Positions 26,281-35,256 of a stretch of DNA of 64,000 nucleotides are shown one piece after another. Source of the stretch: Bradyrhizobium erythrophlei (GTDB lineage: Bacteria; Pseudomonadota; Alphaproteobacteria; Rhizobiales; Xanthobacteraceae). A program made the translations under genes and the position numbers. Each line of letters opens with the position of its first letter. Positions within the stretch are counted from its first letter, which is position 1. The DNA lies in the NCBI RefSeq assembly GCF_900142985.1, contig NZ_LT670849.1, positions 744,001 through 808,000 of the forward strand, in the 5' to 3' direction. The notes beneath the pieces are model-generated. The model was not told where the DNA came from. It did no database searches and saw only the letters and a list, made by a program, of their open reading frames with translations.

Positions 26281-27849
26281 TCAAGCACCCGTGATGCGCG
26301 CGTAGACTTCCTCGATCGCGCCATCGCGCATCGGCAGGATCGCGGCGATATGGTCGTCCGGCCGGATCAGCATGACGGTGTCGGCGGCACACCCTGCCCG
26401 CTGCCGGAATTTGTCGCCGACATCGAACAGCGATCGTTCGCGCAAACCGGAATCGAGTGGCGCGTCGCGTCGCGACACGACGAAATGCTTCAGGCCCGGC
26501 CGGTCGGCCGGAAGCGATGGCCTGCGGCGCGCATCCGTAAAATACAGCGCGATAAACGAATCATCCGCCAAATCATGCAACCGCACAGGCTTGCCGTTGC
26601 CAGCATGCAGCACCGCATCCGGAAGGCGTTCGCCAACCCGCAGCGGCCCTGCCTCGGTTCTTACCATCGACCAGTCGCCGGACTGATCGACGTCAAGCCG
26701 CACGCCGAGCATCGTCCGCGTCAAGGCATTCGCCCACTGGCCGCCAGACATGGCCCGAATAGCGTCCTGCTGACCCAACATGTATTTGCGGGCGGCCTCG
26801 GCCATCTCACCCGAGCCGTGCGCCGCGACCGGCCGCTGCTCGCGCGCGTAGCCATTCAGCAGCGATGAGGTCGCCCACCCGCGCGCAACCCATGCAAGAC
26901 GCCACGGCAAGTTAACCGCGTCGAGCACGCCGGTATTCAAGCCAAGCGCCCACATCGGGGTAATGAGGTGCGCGGCATCACCCATCAGAAATACGCGGCC
27001 GCGCTGCCATTCCGTCGCGATACGGTGATGGATGCGATAGACAATCGTATTGATGATCTCGAGGTCGTTTACCGGTCCGATGAAACGCAGGATCTTTTCG
27101 CGGAATTCCTCACGAGACGGCTCCGGCCGGTCAGCCGGCAACGGGAACAGGAACCGCCAGCAGTGAGGCTGGCGGACAAGGATCATCCATTCGGCGGGAT
27201 CGGCAAAATAGGCCAGATACGGATAGTCACGCGGATTCTGAACATCGAGGTCGACCTTCACGTCGACCAGAATCGTCAGCACGTCGAGGGATTCTCCCTC
27301 GACGGCGACGCCAAGTTGGCTGCGGATTGTGCTGCGGCCACCATCGCAAGCCAGAAGGTATGAACCTTCGACTTCGCGTTCACCCTCCGGAGTATCGAAC
27401 GTCACGGTGACGCCGTCACCACTCTGCCGGAAGCTTTTCAGCTTTTGCCTGAGATGCACACATCCCGGGTATTTCTCGTCGAGTTGACGATGCAGAATGG
27501 GCTCCAGGTGATGCTGTGGCAAGTTAATAACGAAGGGATAACGCGTCTCGTCCGCCAGAAGATCTATGCTGACCGACGGCCGGGCCACATTTGTCGCGCG
27601 CTCCACGTCCCCGATCTCGTCGATCCGCAAAGCTTTGGAAAGCACTTGATCGGCTACGCCGTAGCGGCGAAATGCTTCGATCGTTCGCGTCAGGATCGTG
27701 CCGGCCTTGGTGTCGCTCGACAGCGCTTCGTCTTCTTCAAAGAGCTGGAACGGCAGCCCATAGAAGCCGAGACCCAGCGCTGTCGTGAGGCCTACCGGAC
27801 CTCCGCCAACGACAATGACCGGCTTTGTAAGGGTAATGTTCTCAGGCAT
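26281..27849 (-). CDS. FAD-dependent aromatic monooxygenase (PheA/TfdB/MhpA type)
   Basis: A 522-residue flavin hydroxylase. The dinucleotide-binding GGGPVG is at 15-20, the second FAD motif GRVFLMGDAAHLITPMWALGLNTG near 280-303, and a C-terminal thioredoxin-like region follows as in phenol and 3-(3-hydroxyphenyl)propionate hydroxylases. It should hydroxylate an aromatic ring using NAD(P)H and oxygen. It starts 8 bp inside the end of the SDR gene. It is the only clear oxygen-dependent entry enzyme of the operon, so the substrate is probably a phenol or hydroxylated N-heterocycle (inference). Confidence 0.92.
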   Translation of the reverse strand: MPENITLTKPVIVVGGGPVGLTTALGLGFYGLPFQLFEEDEALSSDTKAGTILTRTIEAFRRYGVADQVLSKALRIDEIGDVERATNVARPSVSIDLLADETRYPFVINLPQHHLEPILHRQLDEKYPGCVHLRQKLKSFRQSGDGVTVTFDTPEGEREVEGSYLLACDGGRSTIRSQLGVAVEGESLDVLTILVDVKVDLDVQNPRDYPYLAYFADPAEWMILVRQPHCWRFLFPLPADRPEPSREEFREKILRFIGPVNDLEIINTIVYRIHHRIATEWQRGRVFLMGDAAHLITPMWALGLNTGVLDAVNLPWRLAWVARGWATSSLLNGYAREQRPVAAHGSGEMAEAARKYMLGQQDAIRAMSGGQWANALTRTMLGVRLDVDQSGDWSMVRTEAGPLRVGERLPDAVLHAGNGKPVRLHDLADDSFIALYFTDARRRPSLPADRPGLKHFVVSRRDAPLDSGLRERSLFDVGDKFRQRAGCAADTVMLIRPDDHIAAILPMRDGAIEEVYARITGA

Positions 27850-28591
27850 GACCTGGCTTTTCCGCTGCGTAGGCCAAATCGCGCGACAGCAGCGACGCCG
27901 TCATGGTTCCGGCGTCCGAGAGCAAAAACAACAACGGGCCGACGACATCGTCCGGCGATCCAACGCCGGTCGAGGCCAACCAGCGTTCGTGATCGGCGCC
28001 CACGTTCGCGGCTCGATACTGAAGCGTATCGATAACGCCGGGGGAAATCAGGTTGAACTTGACGCGGTGCTGCGCGACTTCCTTGGCCGCACTCTTGGTG
28101 AAGGCGATCAAGGCTGCTTTCGTGGCGGCGTAGGCGGACGCTTCAGGCCAGCCTTGATGCGCCAGCCCGGACGTGAATGCCACGATGCTCCCGCGCCGGC
28201 GAGCAATCATACCGTTGATGACGGCCTGGTAACACCACACGACGCCGTCGAGATTGATCGCCATGACACGCCGCCATTCGTCCGGCGCCATCTCATGCAC
28301 GAGACGACGCGGCTGGATCGCTGCGGCGCAAATGAGCCCGTCGACGCGACCATAGTCACGCTCAATCCGGGCGAACGCAGCTATCACCGCATCTCGATTG
28401 CCGACATCCATGTTCTCGATGTCGATGGACTCATGTTCGGCCTTGGCCGAAGCCATGGCCGCGGCATCGACGTCGCAGATGACGACTTTCGCGCCAGCTT
28501 TGGCAGCGGCGACCGCAACTGCCCGGCCGATGCCATTGGCACCGCCGGTAATGACGATCACGTCTCCATCAGCCTCGAAACGCGCTTTCAT
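27842..28591 (-). CDS. Short-chain dehydrogenase/reductase
   Basis: A 249-residue classical SDR. The cofactor motif TGGANGIG is at 15-22, the active-site YAATK near 152-156, and Asp-rich CDVD after the second strand indicates NAD(H). It probably oxidises or reduces an alcohol or ketone intermediate of the operon's pathway. The 3' end overlaps the monooxygenase start by 8 bp; the RidA gene lies 7 bp upstream. Confidence 0.92.
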   Translation of the reverse strand: MKARFEADGDVIVITGGANGIGRAVAVAAAKAGAKVVICDVDAAAMASAKAEHESIDIENMDVGNRDAVIAAFARIERDYGRVDGLICAAAIQPRRLVHEMAPDEWRRVMAINLDGVVWCYQAVINGMIARRRGSIVAFTSGLAHQGWPEASAYAATKAALIAFTKSAAKEVAQHRVKFNLISPGVIDTLQYRAANVGADHERWLASTGVGSPDDVVGPLLFLLSDAGTMTASLLSRDLAYAAEKPGHA

Positions 28592-28598
28592 CGCTCGA

Positions 28599-28997
28599 TC
28601 AACCGTTCGGTAAAACAGCGATGGCGTTCATCTCGATCAGATATTCGGGCGACGTGAACTTGCAGACTTCGACCATGGTGGATGCTGGCGCGATGCCGGT
28701 GAAATACTCGCGGCGCACCTTATGGATGATATCGAAGTGCTCCATATTGCGTACATACACGTCGACGCGGCAGATATCATCGAGCGTGCCGCCTGCCTCT
28801 TCCACGGCCGCTTTAACGTTCTCGCAAACCTGGCGCGTCTGAACTTCGATATTGCCCAGGCCCGCGATCGAGCCATCCGGTACGCGAGCCGTCATCCCCG
28901 AGATGAAGACAAGCTTGCCCTGCGCGGCAATCGCCGTCGCCTGCGAGAAGTGGCCGTTCGGTTTGCGTAACTTGCTGGAGGTGATTTGCTGTTTCAT
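28599..28997 (-). CDS. RidA family protein (enamine/imine deaminase type)
   Basis: A 132-residue protein of the YjgF/RidA fold. The core FISGMTARVPDGSI, ENVKAAVEEAGGTLDDICRVDVYV and PASTMVEV segments are present. The family includes reactive-enamine deaminases and the 2-aminomuconate deaminases of aminoaromatic pathways. AGAGGACC precedes the ATG. In a cluster with an ACMSD-like amidohydrolase and an FAH enzyme, a deaminase role on a nitrogen-containing intermediate is plausible but not proven. Confidence 0.88.
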   Translation of the reverse strand: MKQQITSSKLRKPNGHFSQATAIAAQGKLVFISGMTARVPDGSIAGLGNIEVQTRQVCENVKAAVEEAGGTLDDICRVDVYVRNMEHFDIIHKVRREYFTGIAPASTMVEVCKFTSPEYLIEMNAIAVLPNG

Positions 28998-29020
28998 GTT
29001 GGTCCTCTTCGATCGCTGCC

Positions 29021-30097
29021 TTAGAGAAGTGGTTCGACCTGCACGCCGGCGCTCTTTGCCGCGGTCACGAAGCCGTCAAACGTCTGGCGGCTGAGCGTCA
29101 CCTTACCTGCATTGCCCTCCCGCGTTGCGTATGCCAGCTCACCCGGCGCGTAGACGCGCTCGATGCCTGGAGCGTGTTTCGAGCGGCTTACGCGCTGTGC
29201 CTGCTCGTTGACGCGCTCGGCGAAAGCTTCCGGATCGGTGAAATTCCTGACGTCGAGCGCCAGGAACAGCTGGCTGCAGCGATACGGCTGCGACGCGTCG
29301 CCGTAAAGCGGCCGTACCTCGGCGCCGATGGCGCCATCCGACAGCCCGCCGCACAAGAGATCGATGACAAAAGCAAGACCGAAGCCTTTCGGCCCCGCCG
29401 CCGGAGCCAACATGCCCTTGATCGCTTCATTCGGGTCGGTGGTCGGGCTCCCGTCCGCCGCCATAGCCCAGTCCGCCGGAATTGGTTTGCCAGCCGCGGC
29501 GGCGAGACGGATCTTGCCCATCGCCGTGGCGCTCAGCGCCATATCGACCTCGACCGGATGCGTGCCGTTGCTCGGCACCGCAAAGGCAATTGGATTGTTC
29601 CCAGTGATTGCTTCGGCGCCGCCTGGAGCCGGCAGCAAGGGCCGCGTGTTTGACATCACGATGCCGACGCAGCCCTGGCTCGCAATGAGGCGCGCATAGC
29701 GGCCGGCCGTGCCGAAGTGAAACGCGTTACGCACCGCAACCGTCGCCATGCCGTACTCACGCGCCCGCGATGTCACAAGGCCGACGGCCTGGTGCGCCGT
29801 GAGCTGTCCCAGCGCATGATGCGCATCAATACCAATGCTGGTGCGGTTATCGACAACGATCGCGCCGGCGCTTTCTTTCGATACCGACCCCTTCTGCAAG
29901 CGCTCGACATACATGGGCAGCAGCATCACGCCGTGCGAGCCAACGCCTTCCAGATCCGCCAGGACAAGATCTTCGGCGACGATGCGCGCACTCCCCGCCG
30001 CGACGCCAAGTGCCGCGAATGTATCGGCAACCACGCCTATAAGCTTATCGGCATCGACGCGAACGGAAGTTGTCGCAGCATTGGCTGACGAGGACAT
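29021..30097 (-). CDS. Malate/lactate/ureidoglycolate dehydrogenase (Ldh_2) family oxidoreductase
   Basis: A 358-residue NAD(P)-dependent 2-oxo acid reductase or imine reductase of the Ldh_2 fold. GSHGVMLLPMYVERLQKG near 55-72 contains the conserved active-site histidine region, and PLLPAPGGAEAITGNNPIAFAVPS is the family block. Members act on malate, lactate, ureidoglycolate or cyclic imines. The ATG at 30097 follows GAAGAGGATG and shares one base with the stop of the upstream cupin gene. Confidence 0.9.
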   Translation of the reverse strand: MSSSANAATTSVRVDADKLIGVVADTFAALGVAAGSARIVAEDLVLADLEGVGSHGVMLLPMYVERLQKGSVSKESAGAIVVDNRTSIGIDAHHALGQLTAHQAVGLVTSRAREYGMATVAVRNAFHFGTAGRYARLIASQGCVGIVMSNTRPLLPAPGGAEAITGNNPIAFAVPSNGTHPVEVDMALSATAMGKIRLAAAAGKPIPADWAMAADGSPTTDPNEAIKGMLAPAAGPKGFGLAFVIDLLCGGLSDGAIGAEVRPLYGDASQPYRCSQLFLALDVRNFTDPEAFAERVNEQAQRVSRSKHAPGIERVYAPGELAYATREGNAGKVTLSRQTFDGFVTAAKSAGVQVEPLL

Positions 30098-30513
30098 CAG
30101 CGCGCATCCTCTTCGTTGGCGTACCAATCCGGCTTAATCGGGTAATGCGGACCGTCATAGACTTCGACGACGACGGTGTCTTCGTGCGCAACGGCCGGTC
30201 CGTGCACATTTCCTTTCGGGTTCCAGTAAAAGCTGCCTGCCGTCAGAACGACACCGGTCTTGGTGTATTCGTATTTTCCTTCCAGACAGATCATGAACTG
30301 GTTGGAAGCGTGGCTGTGAGGCGCTGGAATTCCTGAACCCTTGGCGAAGCGAATAAGCGCGATCGATGCGCCGGTCTCTTCGTTGCGCCACAACATTTTC
30401 TCCGAGATGCCCTTCAGGGACTTCTCCCGCCAGGGCAATTCCTTGCTTTGCAGCAAAATCTCATCGAGGTTTTTCAAACCGCCGAGGGGAATTCCCGAAT
30501 AAGCGCCGCTCAT
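30097..30513 (-). CDS. Cupin-domain protein (ChrR-like)
   Basis: A 138-residue cupin. Motif 1 HSHASNQFMICLEGKYEY (near 76-93) and motif 2 GNVHGPAVAHED (near 107-118) supply the histidines for a metal. The N-terminal PWREKSLKGISEKMLWRNEETGASIALIRFAKGSGIPAPH resembles ChrR-type or dihydroxyacetophenone-dioxygenase-like cupins. It may be the ring-cleavage enzyme of the operon, but this is inference. GAGGAGAC precedes its ATG. Confidence 0.82.
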   Translation of the reverse strand: MSGAYSGIPLGGLKNLDEILLQSKELPWREKSLKGISEKMLWRNEETGASIALIRFAKGSGIPAPHSHASNQFMICLEGKYEYTKTGVVLTAGSFYWNPKGNVHGPAVAHEDTVVVEVYDGPHYPIKPDWYANEEDAR

Positions 30514-30530
30514 GTTCGTCTCCTCATGTT

Positions 30531-31265
30531 TTAGCGCGACCGCAGGAAAGGACGGCCGCTGTTTATATTCTGCGCGCGCATCAGGCGCGTACGGAGGCTC
30601 TCGAGATGGGCCCGCACCGCAGCCGCCGCGGCCTCGCCGTCGCCGCGCGCGATTGCGTCCGCGATCGCCGCGTGTTCGTTACCGCTCGCTCGGCCATCGA
30701 ATGTCTGCCACAGATGAAGATACCAGTACCGGATAGAGCGATCGTGCAGCTTGCCGGCGATATCGCTCATGACGGGATTGCCGGCGAGATCAGCGAAACG
30801 GCTGTGGAACGCGCGGTCGGCCTCGACAAAATTGTCGAGCTGCGACCGTGAATCGCCGACTACCTTGACGCGCGCCAGCTTTTTCAGTTCTGCGGCCTCC
30901 TCCGCCGTGACGCGGCTCGCGGCATTTCGCGCCAGATCCGCTTCGATCGTCACCCGAGAATCGAGAATCTTGAGGATTTCGGAGATGCTGCCCGGCTGGA
31001 CGATGACGCCCTTGCGCGGCATCACTTCGACCAGCCCATCGTGCTGCAGGCGCTGGAGCGCCTGATGCACGGGCGTGCGGCCAACCCCCAGAAGTTCGCA
31101 CAGCGCGCCCTCATTCAGGTATTGCCCCGGCAAGAAGAAGAGCCGAACGATCTTCTCCTTCAACGCAATATACGCCGCATCGGCCAACGAGCCGTCTTTC
31201 GCCGGCCGTGCCGTACCCTGTTTCCTGATCGCGACGACTTTCGAGCCTTTTGTTTTCCTTGCCAT
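30531..31265 (-). CDS. GntR-family transcriptional regulator, FCD type
   Basis: A 244-residue regulator with a basic N-terminal extension (MARKTKGSKVVAIRK), a winged HTH (LKEKIVRLFFLPGQYLNEGALCELLGVGRTPVHQALQRLQHDGLVEV) and a C-terminal FCD domain. The ATG at 31265 has AGGAC upstream; a longer frame overlapping the permease gene is rejected. It sits within the operon between the permease and the enzymes. The 20-bp palindrome at 32974-32993 in the divergent promoter region is its likely operator (inference). Confidence 0.92.
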   Translation of the reverse strand: MARKTKGSKVVAIRKQGTARPAKDGSLADAAYIALKEKIVRLFFLPGQYLNEGALCELLGVGRTPVHQALQRLQHDGLVEVMPRKGVIVQPGSISEILKILDSRVTIEADLARNAASRVTAEEAAELKKLARVKVVGDSRSQLDNFVEADRAFHSRFADLAGNPVMSDIAGKLHDRSIRYWYLHLWQTFDGRASGNEHAAIADAIARGDGEAAAAAVRAHLESLRTRLMRAQNINSGRPFLRSR

Positions 31266-31275
31266 GGCTTTCGTC

Positions 31276-32040
31276 CTAGTGCTGCGCCGGCGGCAACCAA
31301 GGCGCGGCCAACCGCTCGGCGCCTTCGACAAGCAGATAAACGAACACACCCATCAGCGACAACGCGACCAGCGCGGCGAATGCCAGTGGAGTATCGAGCT
31401 GAGACGTCGCTGTAAGAAGAAGAAAGCCAAGACCTTCGCTGGAGCCGACGAACTCCCCAATGACGGCACCGATGACCGATAAGGTTATAGCAACCTTGGC
31501 ACCCGTGAGGATGAACGGCAAAGCGGCCGGCAGTTGGGCCTTGACGAAAATCTGCAAGGGCGAGGCGCGAAGGCTGCGTGCCAGCTCAAGCAGCTCACGC
31601 GGGGTCGAGCGCAATCCAGCGACCGTATCAACGATGATGGGAAAGAAGGCCACGAGCCACACGATAGCAAGCTTCGACTGAATGCCGGTGCCTAGCCAGA
31701 CCAGGATGATCGGCGCGAGCGCGACTTTCGGAACGGACTGCAATCCGACCAGCAGCGGCGAAAAAATCAGATTGATCGGCCTTGAGTTCGCAACCAATAC
31801 CGCCATGGGAATGCCGACGACAACGGCTAAAATGAAACCAAGAACGGTTTCCTTCAGCGTAACCCACCCCTCTGCCATGATGAGGTCGATGCGGCTGGTT
31901 AGCGCATGCATCACCTTGTCCGGCGTCGGCAGCACGACCGTTGGAATGCGCAGATAGATACAAAGCAACCACCACAGCGCAATCAGAAACACCAAGCCGG
32001 CTAACGGATATAATATCTGTGTCGTGGCACGGCCTATCAT
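31276..32040 (-). CDS. ABC importer permease, SsuC/TauC type
   Basis: A 254-residue permease with about six helices. The coupling loop is ...LLELARSLRASPLQIFVKAQLPAALPFILTGAKVAITLSVIGAVIGE, nearly the textbook SsuC/TauC pattern. The start overlaps the ATPase stop (ATGA). With the ATPase and the divergently encoded binding protein it makes a complete importer for the operon's growth substrate. Confidence 0.92.
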   Translation of the reverse strand: MIGRATTQILYPLAGLVFLIALWWLLCIYLRIPTVVLPTPDKVMHALTSRIDLIMAEGWVTLKETVLGFILAVVVGIPMAVLVANSRPINLIFSPLLVGLQSVPKVALAPIILVWLGTGIQSKLAIVWLVAFFPIIVDTVAGLRSTPRELLELARSLRASPLQIFVKAQLPAALPFILTGAKVAITLSVIGAVIGEFVGSSEGLGFLLLTATSQLDTPLAFAALVALSLMGVFVYLLVEGAERLAAPWLPPAQH

Positions 32041-32840
32041 GCTGCCGTCCCTTCCGCTTCGACAGGAGAAATGATCCCGAGCGCTTCGCTCGCCAGCCGC
32101 TCGGCCCTCGTAAAGTCGGACGTAAATCGGATGCGTTGCGTTCGCGGATAAGGCAACGTGATCGGGATCTTGGTCGCAACGCGCGCCGGGCGGCGACTAA
32201 ACACGATGATCTGATCCGACACGTAGACAGCTTCCGAGATCGAATGCGTGACGAATAGCACCGTCGCGCCGATCTCCTTGCGGATCCGCAGCAGAAGATC
32301 GTTCATTTCAAGACGGGTTAGCTCGTCGAGCGCCCCAAACGGCTCGTCCATCAAAAGCAACTTCGGCTGATGAATAAGCGCCCGGCACAAGGCCACCCGC
32401 TGCTGCATGCCCCCCGACAATTGATGCGGACGGGCCCGGAGGAAGTCGCCGAGACCGACCATATCCAGCAGCTGCGCCGCGCGCGCCCGAGCCGCCTTGT
32501 CGTTCCGTCGCAGCACTTCCATTGTAAACAGGACATTGTCCAGCACCGTCCGCCACGGCATCAGGCTCGGGCTTTGGAACACAAAGCCGTAGTCGCCGAG
32601 CGGCTCCGTAATCTCCCGCCCGCCGATCTTCACCGAGCCGGAGGTTTTCTGAATAAGCCCGGCGACGATCCGCAAGAGCGTTGTCTTGCCGCAACCACTC
32701 GGTCCAAGCAACGCAACGAGCTCGCCCTCATCGAACTCGAAGTTGGCGTCGTCGAGTGCAACGACCGGCTCCGACGAGCGCGACTTCAGCTCGGCCGCGG
32801 AGAAAACCTTCCTGACGTTTTTGATCGTTCCGAAGGCCAT
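32037..32840 (-). CDS. ABC importer ATPase, SsuB/TauB type
   Basis: A 267-residue ATPase with Walker A GPSGCGKTT, signature LSGGMQQRV, Walker B LLLMDEPFGALDE and the THSISEAVY H-loop. The ATG at 32840 follows AAGAGTGGCAAGG; a TTG 10 codons earlier is less likely. It is the first gene of the eleven-gene minus-strand operon and diverges from the binding-protein gene. Confidence 0.92.
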   Translation of the reverse strand: MAFGTIKNVRKVFSAAELKSRSSEPVVALDDANFEFDEGELVALLGPSGCGKTTLLRIVAGLIQKTSGSVKIGGREITEPLGDYGFVFQSPSLMPWRTVLDNVLFTMEVLRRNDKAARARAAQLLDMVGLGDFLRARPHQLSGGMQQRVALCRALIHQPKLLLMDEPFGALDELTRLEMNDLLLRIRKEIGATVLFVTHSISEAVYVSDQIIVFSRRPARVATKIPITLPYPRTQRIRFTSDFTRAERLASEALGIISPVEAEGTAA

Positions 32841-32973
32841 CCTTGCCACTCTTTTGATCTTTTCCTGCAAGCCCGGCTGAGGTGAAACTGATCGACGAAG
32901 CCCAACAATGGCCGACGCTTCGGTTGCAGCTAGCGGCCCAGAGCGCGCATTCCCATTTTGTGACTGTTCACGT

Positions 32974-32993
32974 GAAATATCTTATGATATTTC
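32974..32993 (+). promoter_or_regulatory. Candidate GntR operator between the ABC operon and its binding protein gene
   Basis: GAAATATC and GATATTTC form perfect 8-bp arms around TTAT in a divergent intergenic region. The site is about 54 nt before the binding-protein start and 133 nt before the ATPase start. It is AT-rich against a GC-rich background. The FCD-type GntR in the operon is the probable ligand. Confidence 0.6.
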
Positions 32994-33047
32994 TGTTGTC
33001 AATTTCGACGTAAAGAACATCCGGCCGGTATTTGGGGAGTAATGGCT

Positions 33048-34043
33048 ATGATTGAGCGATTTCTGGTGGTTGCGGTCGCCCTAGCGCTTTCACTGCCGTC
33101 CGCCTATGCGCAGGAACGCGACGTAAAATTCGTGCTCGACTTCATTTCTCTCGGCCGCCATGCGCCCTGGTACGTCGCGCTCGGCAAAGGGTATTTCAAG
33201 GAAGAAGGACTGAACGTTACGATCATGCCGTCAAAGGGTACGGCTGACGCGATCCGCACGGTTGTGACCGGCGGTGCCGAGTTCGGGTTCATCGACATAC
33301 CGAGTCTTGTCGCAGCCGGCGGATCGGGCTCGACGATCAAGATCGTCGCGGCAAATTATCAAAAGCCGCCATATTGCGTCTTCAGCATCGACAATGGCGC
33401 CAATATCGATAGCGCAAAAAAATTGGCCGGGTTCGAGCTTGGCTCGAGCTCTGCGTCGTTCATGCCAAAGATCTGGCAAGCCATTATGGAGATGAATGGC
33501 GTCGATTCAAAAACGATGAAGATCGTCAACATCGATGCCCCAGCCCGCGTGCCAATGCTGGCTTCACGCAAAGTGCAGAGCATCGACCTGTTCATGATGA
33601 GCGAGCCGTCCATCAAACGCGCAATACCGGACGGCAAGCCGGTTTGCCTGTTCGCTGGCGACCTTGGCCTCGAAATCTACGCCAACTCCATCGGCGTGCA
33701 CGAAGACTTCCTGAAAAAAGACCCGGAAGCCGTCAAGAAATTTGTACGTGCGGCGTTGCGCGGCTGGAAATACACGTTCGATCATCCGGACGAAGCCGCC
33801 CAGATCGAGCTTCAGTACGTGAAGGCGCTTGATCCGCAAATCATCATCGAAGAGATCGATATCCTTCGCCGCGTCGCCATTACGCCGGACGTGCAGAAGA
33901 ACGGCTATGGCAGCATGACGTTGGAGCGGATGAAGAACACCGTCGATTTCATCAACAAGAACATCGACGTTCCCGGTGACAAATTGACCGTCGAGCAAAT
34001 CTACGCGCCGGGCTATCTGCCGGAAAAGCCGATCACGCCATAG
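33048..34043 (+). CDS. ABC importer substrate-binding protein, NMT1/SsuA type
   Basis: A 331-residue periplasmic protein. A signal peptide (MIERFLVVAVALALSLPSAYA) is followed by VKFVLDFISLGRHAPWYVALGKGYFKEEGLNVTIMPSKG, the NMT1-family opening. GGGGAG lies 8 nt before the ATG at 33048, a better spacing than for the ATG two codons earlier at 33042. It is divergent from the ATPase-permease pair and probably supplies its ligand. The second plus-strand gene downstream is a different type of binding protein. Confidence 0.9.
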   Translation: MIERFLVVAVALALSLPSAYAQERDVKFVLDFISLGRHAPWYVALGKGYFKEEGLNVTIMPSKGTADAIRTVVTGGAEFGFIDIPSLVAAGGSGSTIKIVAANYQKPPYCVFSIDNGANIDSAKKLAGFELGSSSASFMPKIWQAIMEMNGVDSKTMKIVNIDAPARVPMLASRKVQSIDLFMMSEPSIKRAIPDGKPVCLFAGDLGLEIYANSIGVHEDFLKKDPEAVKKFVRAALRGWKYTFDHPDEAAQIELQYVKALDPQIIIEEIDILRRVAITPDVQKNGYGSMTLERMKNTVDFINKNIDVPGDKLTVEQIYAPGYLPEKPITP

Positions 34044-34120
34044 GCCTGCGATTAGAGCCAAGCTTCCTTGCGCTACTTTCGATGCGGCGGGCGCCAGCCT
34101 TTCTTCGAAACGGAGCTTTC

Positions 34121-35083
34121 ATGCGCCGCGCTGTTCTTTTACTGCTTCTGGCATCGCTGCCGGCCGCTGCGGCGCACGCCGGCGACTTTCCATCGCGGAC
34201 CGTGACGATTGTCTCACCTTATCAAGCGGGCGGGACCAGCGATCTCGTCGCGCGCGTCCTGGCGCAAAAGCTCGGGGAGCGCTGGGGCAAGACCGTGATC
34301 GTCGAGAACAAGCCCGGCGCCAATGGCGGCACCGGCGTCAATGCCGTCGTTAGCGCGGCTCCGGACGGCCATACCTTGCTTGCCGCAGCATCAAGCGCGC
34401 TGACGCTCAATCCCCTCTTCTACCCGAAGCTGAACTACGACCCCGTGCGCGATCTGACGCCGATCACCCGCACCGGCCTGGTCGCCAACGTACTCGTGAT
34501 CAATCCCGCGCTACCCGTCAACGACGTCAAGTCACTTATCGGGCTGGCAAGGCAAAAGCCGGGAACGTTGACCTATGCTTCACAGGGCGTCGGTTCGAAT
34601 GGGCATGTCACAGGCGAATTCTTCAAACAGCGCGCCCAGATCGATATCCTTCACGTGCCGTACAAGGGAAGCGCTCCGGCTGTTCAGGATCTGCTCGCGG
34701 GCCACGTTCAGATCATGTTCGACAATCTGCCCTCGGTGCTGCCGCTCATTCGCGCCGGCGAGCTTCGCGCCCTGGCTGTCACCACAGCTGAACGTTCGCC
34801 CGAATTGCCCGAAGTGCCAACCATCTCGGAAGCAGCTCTGCCGGGGTTCGATACCAGCGCCTGGTTCGCGCTTCTGGCGCCAAAAGGCACGCCGGTCGCC
34901 ATCGTTCAGGAGATCGAGCACGCCGCCGTCACCGTCCTCACCGATCCCGAGACGCGAGAACGCTTTCGGACCGCAGGGGTGGCTGTCGTTGCCGACGGCT
35001 CTTCAGAATTGACGAAGCACATCGCCTCGGAGACGGTCATGTGGCGCGACGTGATCGCAAAGGCGGGAATCAAGGCCGAATAA
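34121..35083 (+). CDS. Tripartite tricarboxylate transporter-type binding protein (Bug/TctC family)
   Basis: A 320-residue secreted protein. The signal peptide MRRAVLLLLLASLPAAAAHA precedes DFPSRTVTIVSPYQAGGTSDLVARVLAQKLGERWGKTVIVENKPGANG, the standard Bug family N terminus, with further family blocks PDGHTLL and HVPYKGSAPAVQDLLAGHV. CGGAGC precedes the ATG at 34121. No TctA or TctB membrane partner is encoded in the window, so it is an orphan. Bug proteins are often amplified and can work with distant permeases or as sensors. Confidence 0.9.
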   Translation: MRRAVLLLLLASLPAAAAHAGDFPSRTVTIVSPYQAGGTSDLVARVLAQKLGERWGKTVIVENKPGANGGTGVNAVVSAAPDGHTLLAAASSALTLNPLFYPKLNYDPVRDLTPITRTGLVANVLVINPALPVNDVKSLIGLARQKPGTLTYASQGVGSNGHVTGEFFKQRAQIDILHVPYKGSAPAVQDLLAGHVQIMFDNLPSVLPLIRAGELRALAVTTAERSPELPEVPTISEAALPGFDTSAWFALLAPKGTPVAIVQEIEHAAVTVLTDPETRERFRTAGVAVVADGSSELTKHIASETVMWRDVIAKAGIKAE

Positions 35084-35256
35084 AATTAGGCCGAGCCCTT
35101 CGACACTCCTTCAGCTGGCGAAGACCTTCGGAAACTGCGCGGCCCGGCTTGGAGATTCACGACTGTTTAAAGTTTCTCGTGCGAGTTTTGATCTTTGAAA
35201 AGCTGCACTGCGTCCTTCGAAAGCCCCGTGGCGACCTGCGGAAGCGAGATTGGTCG

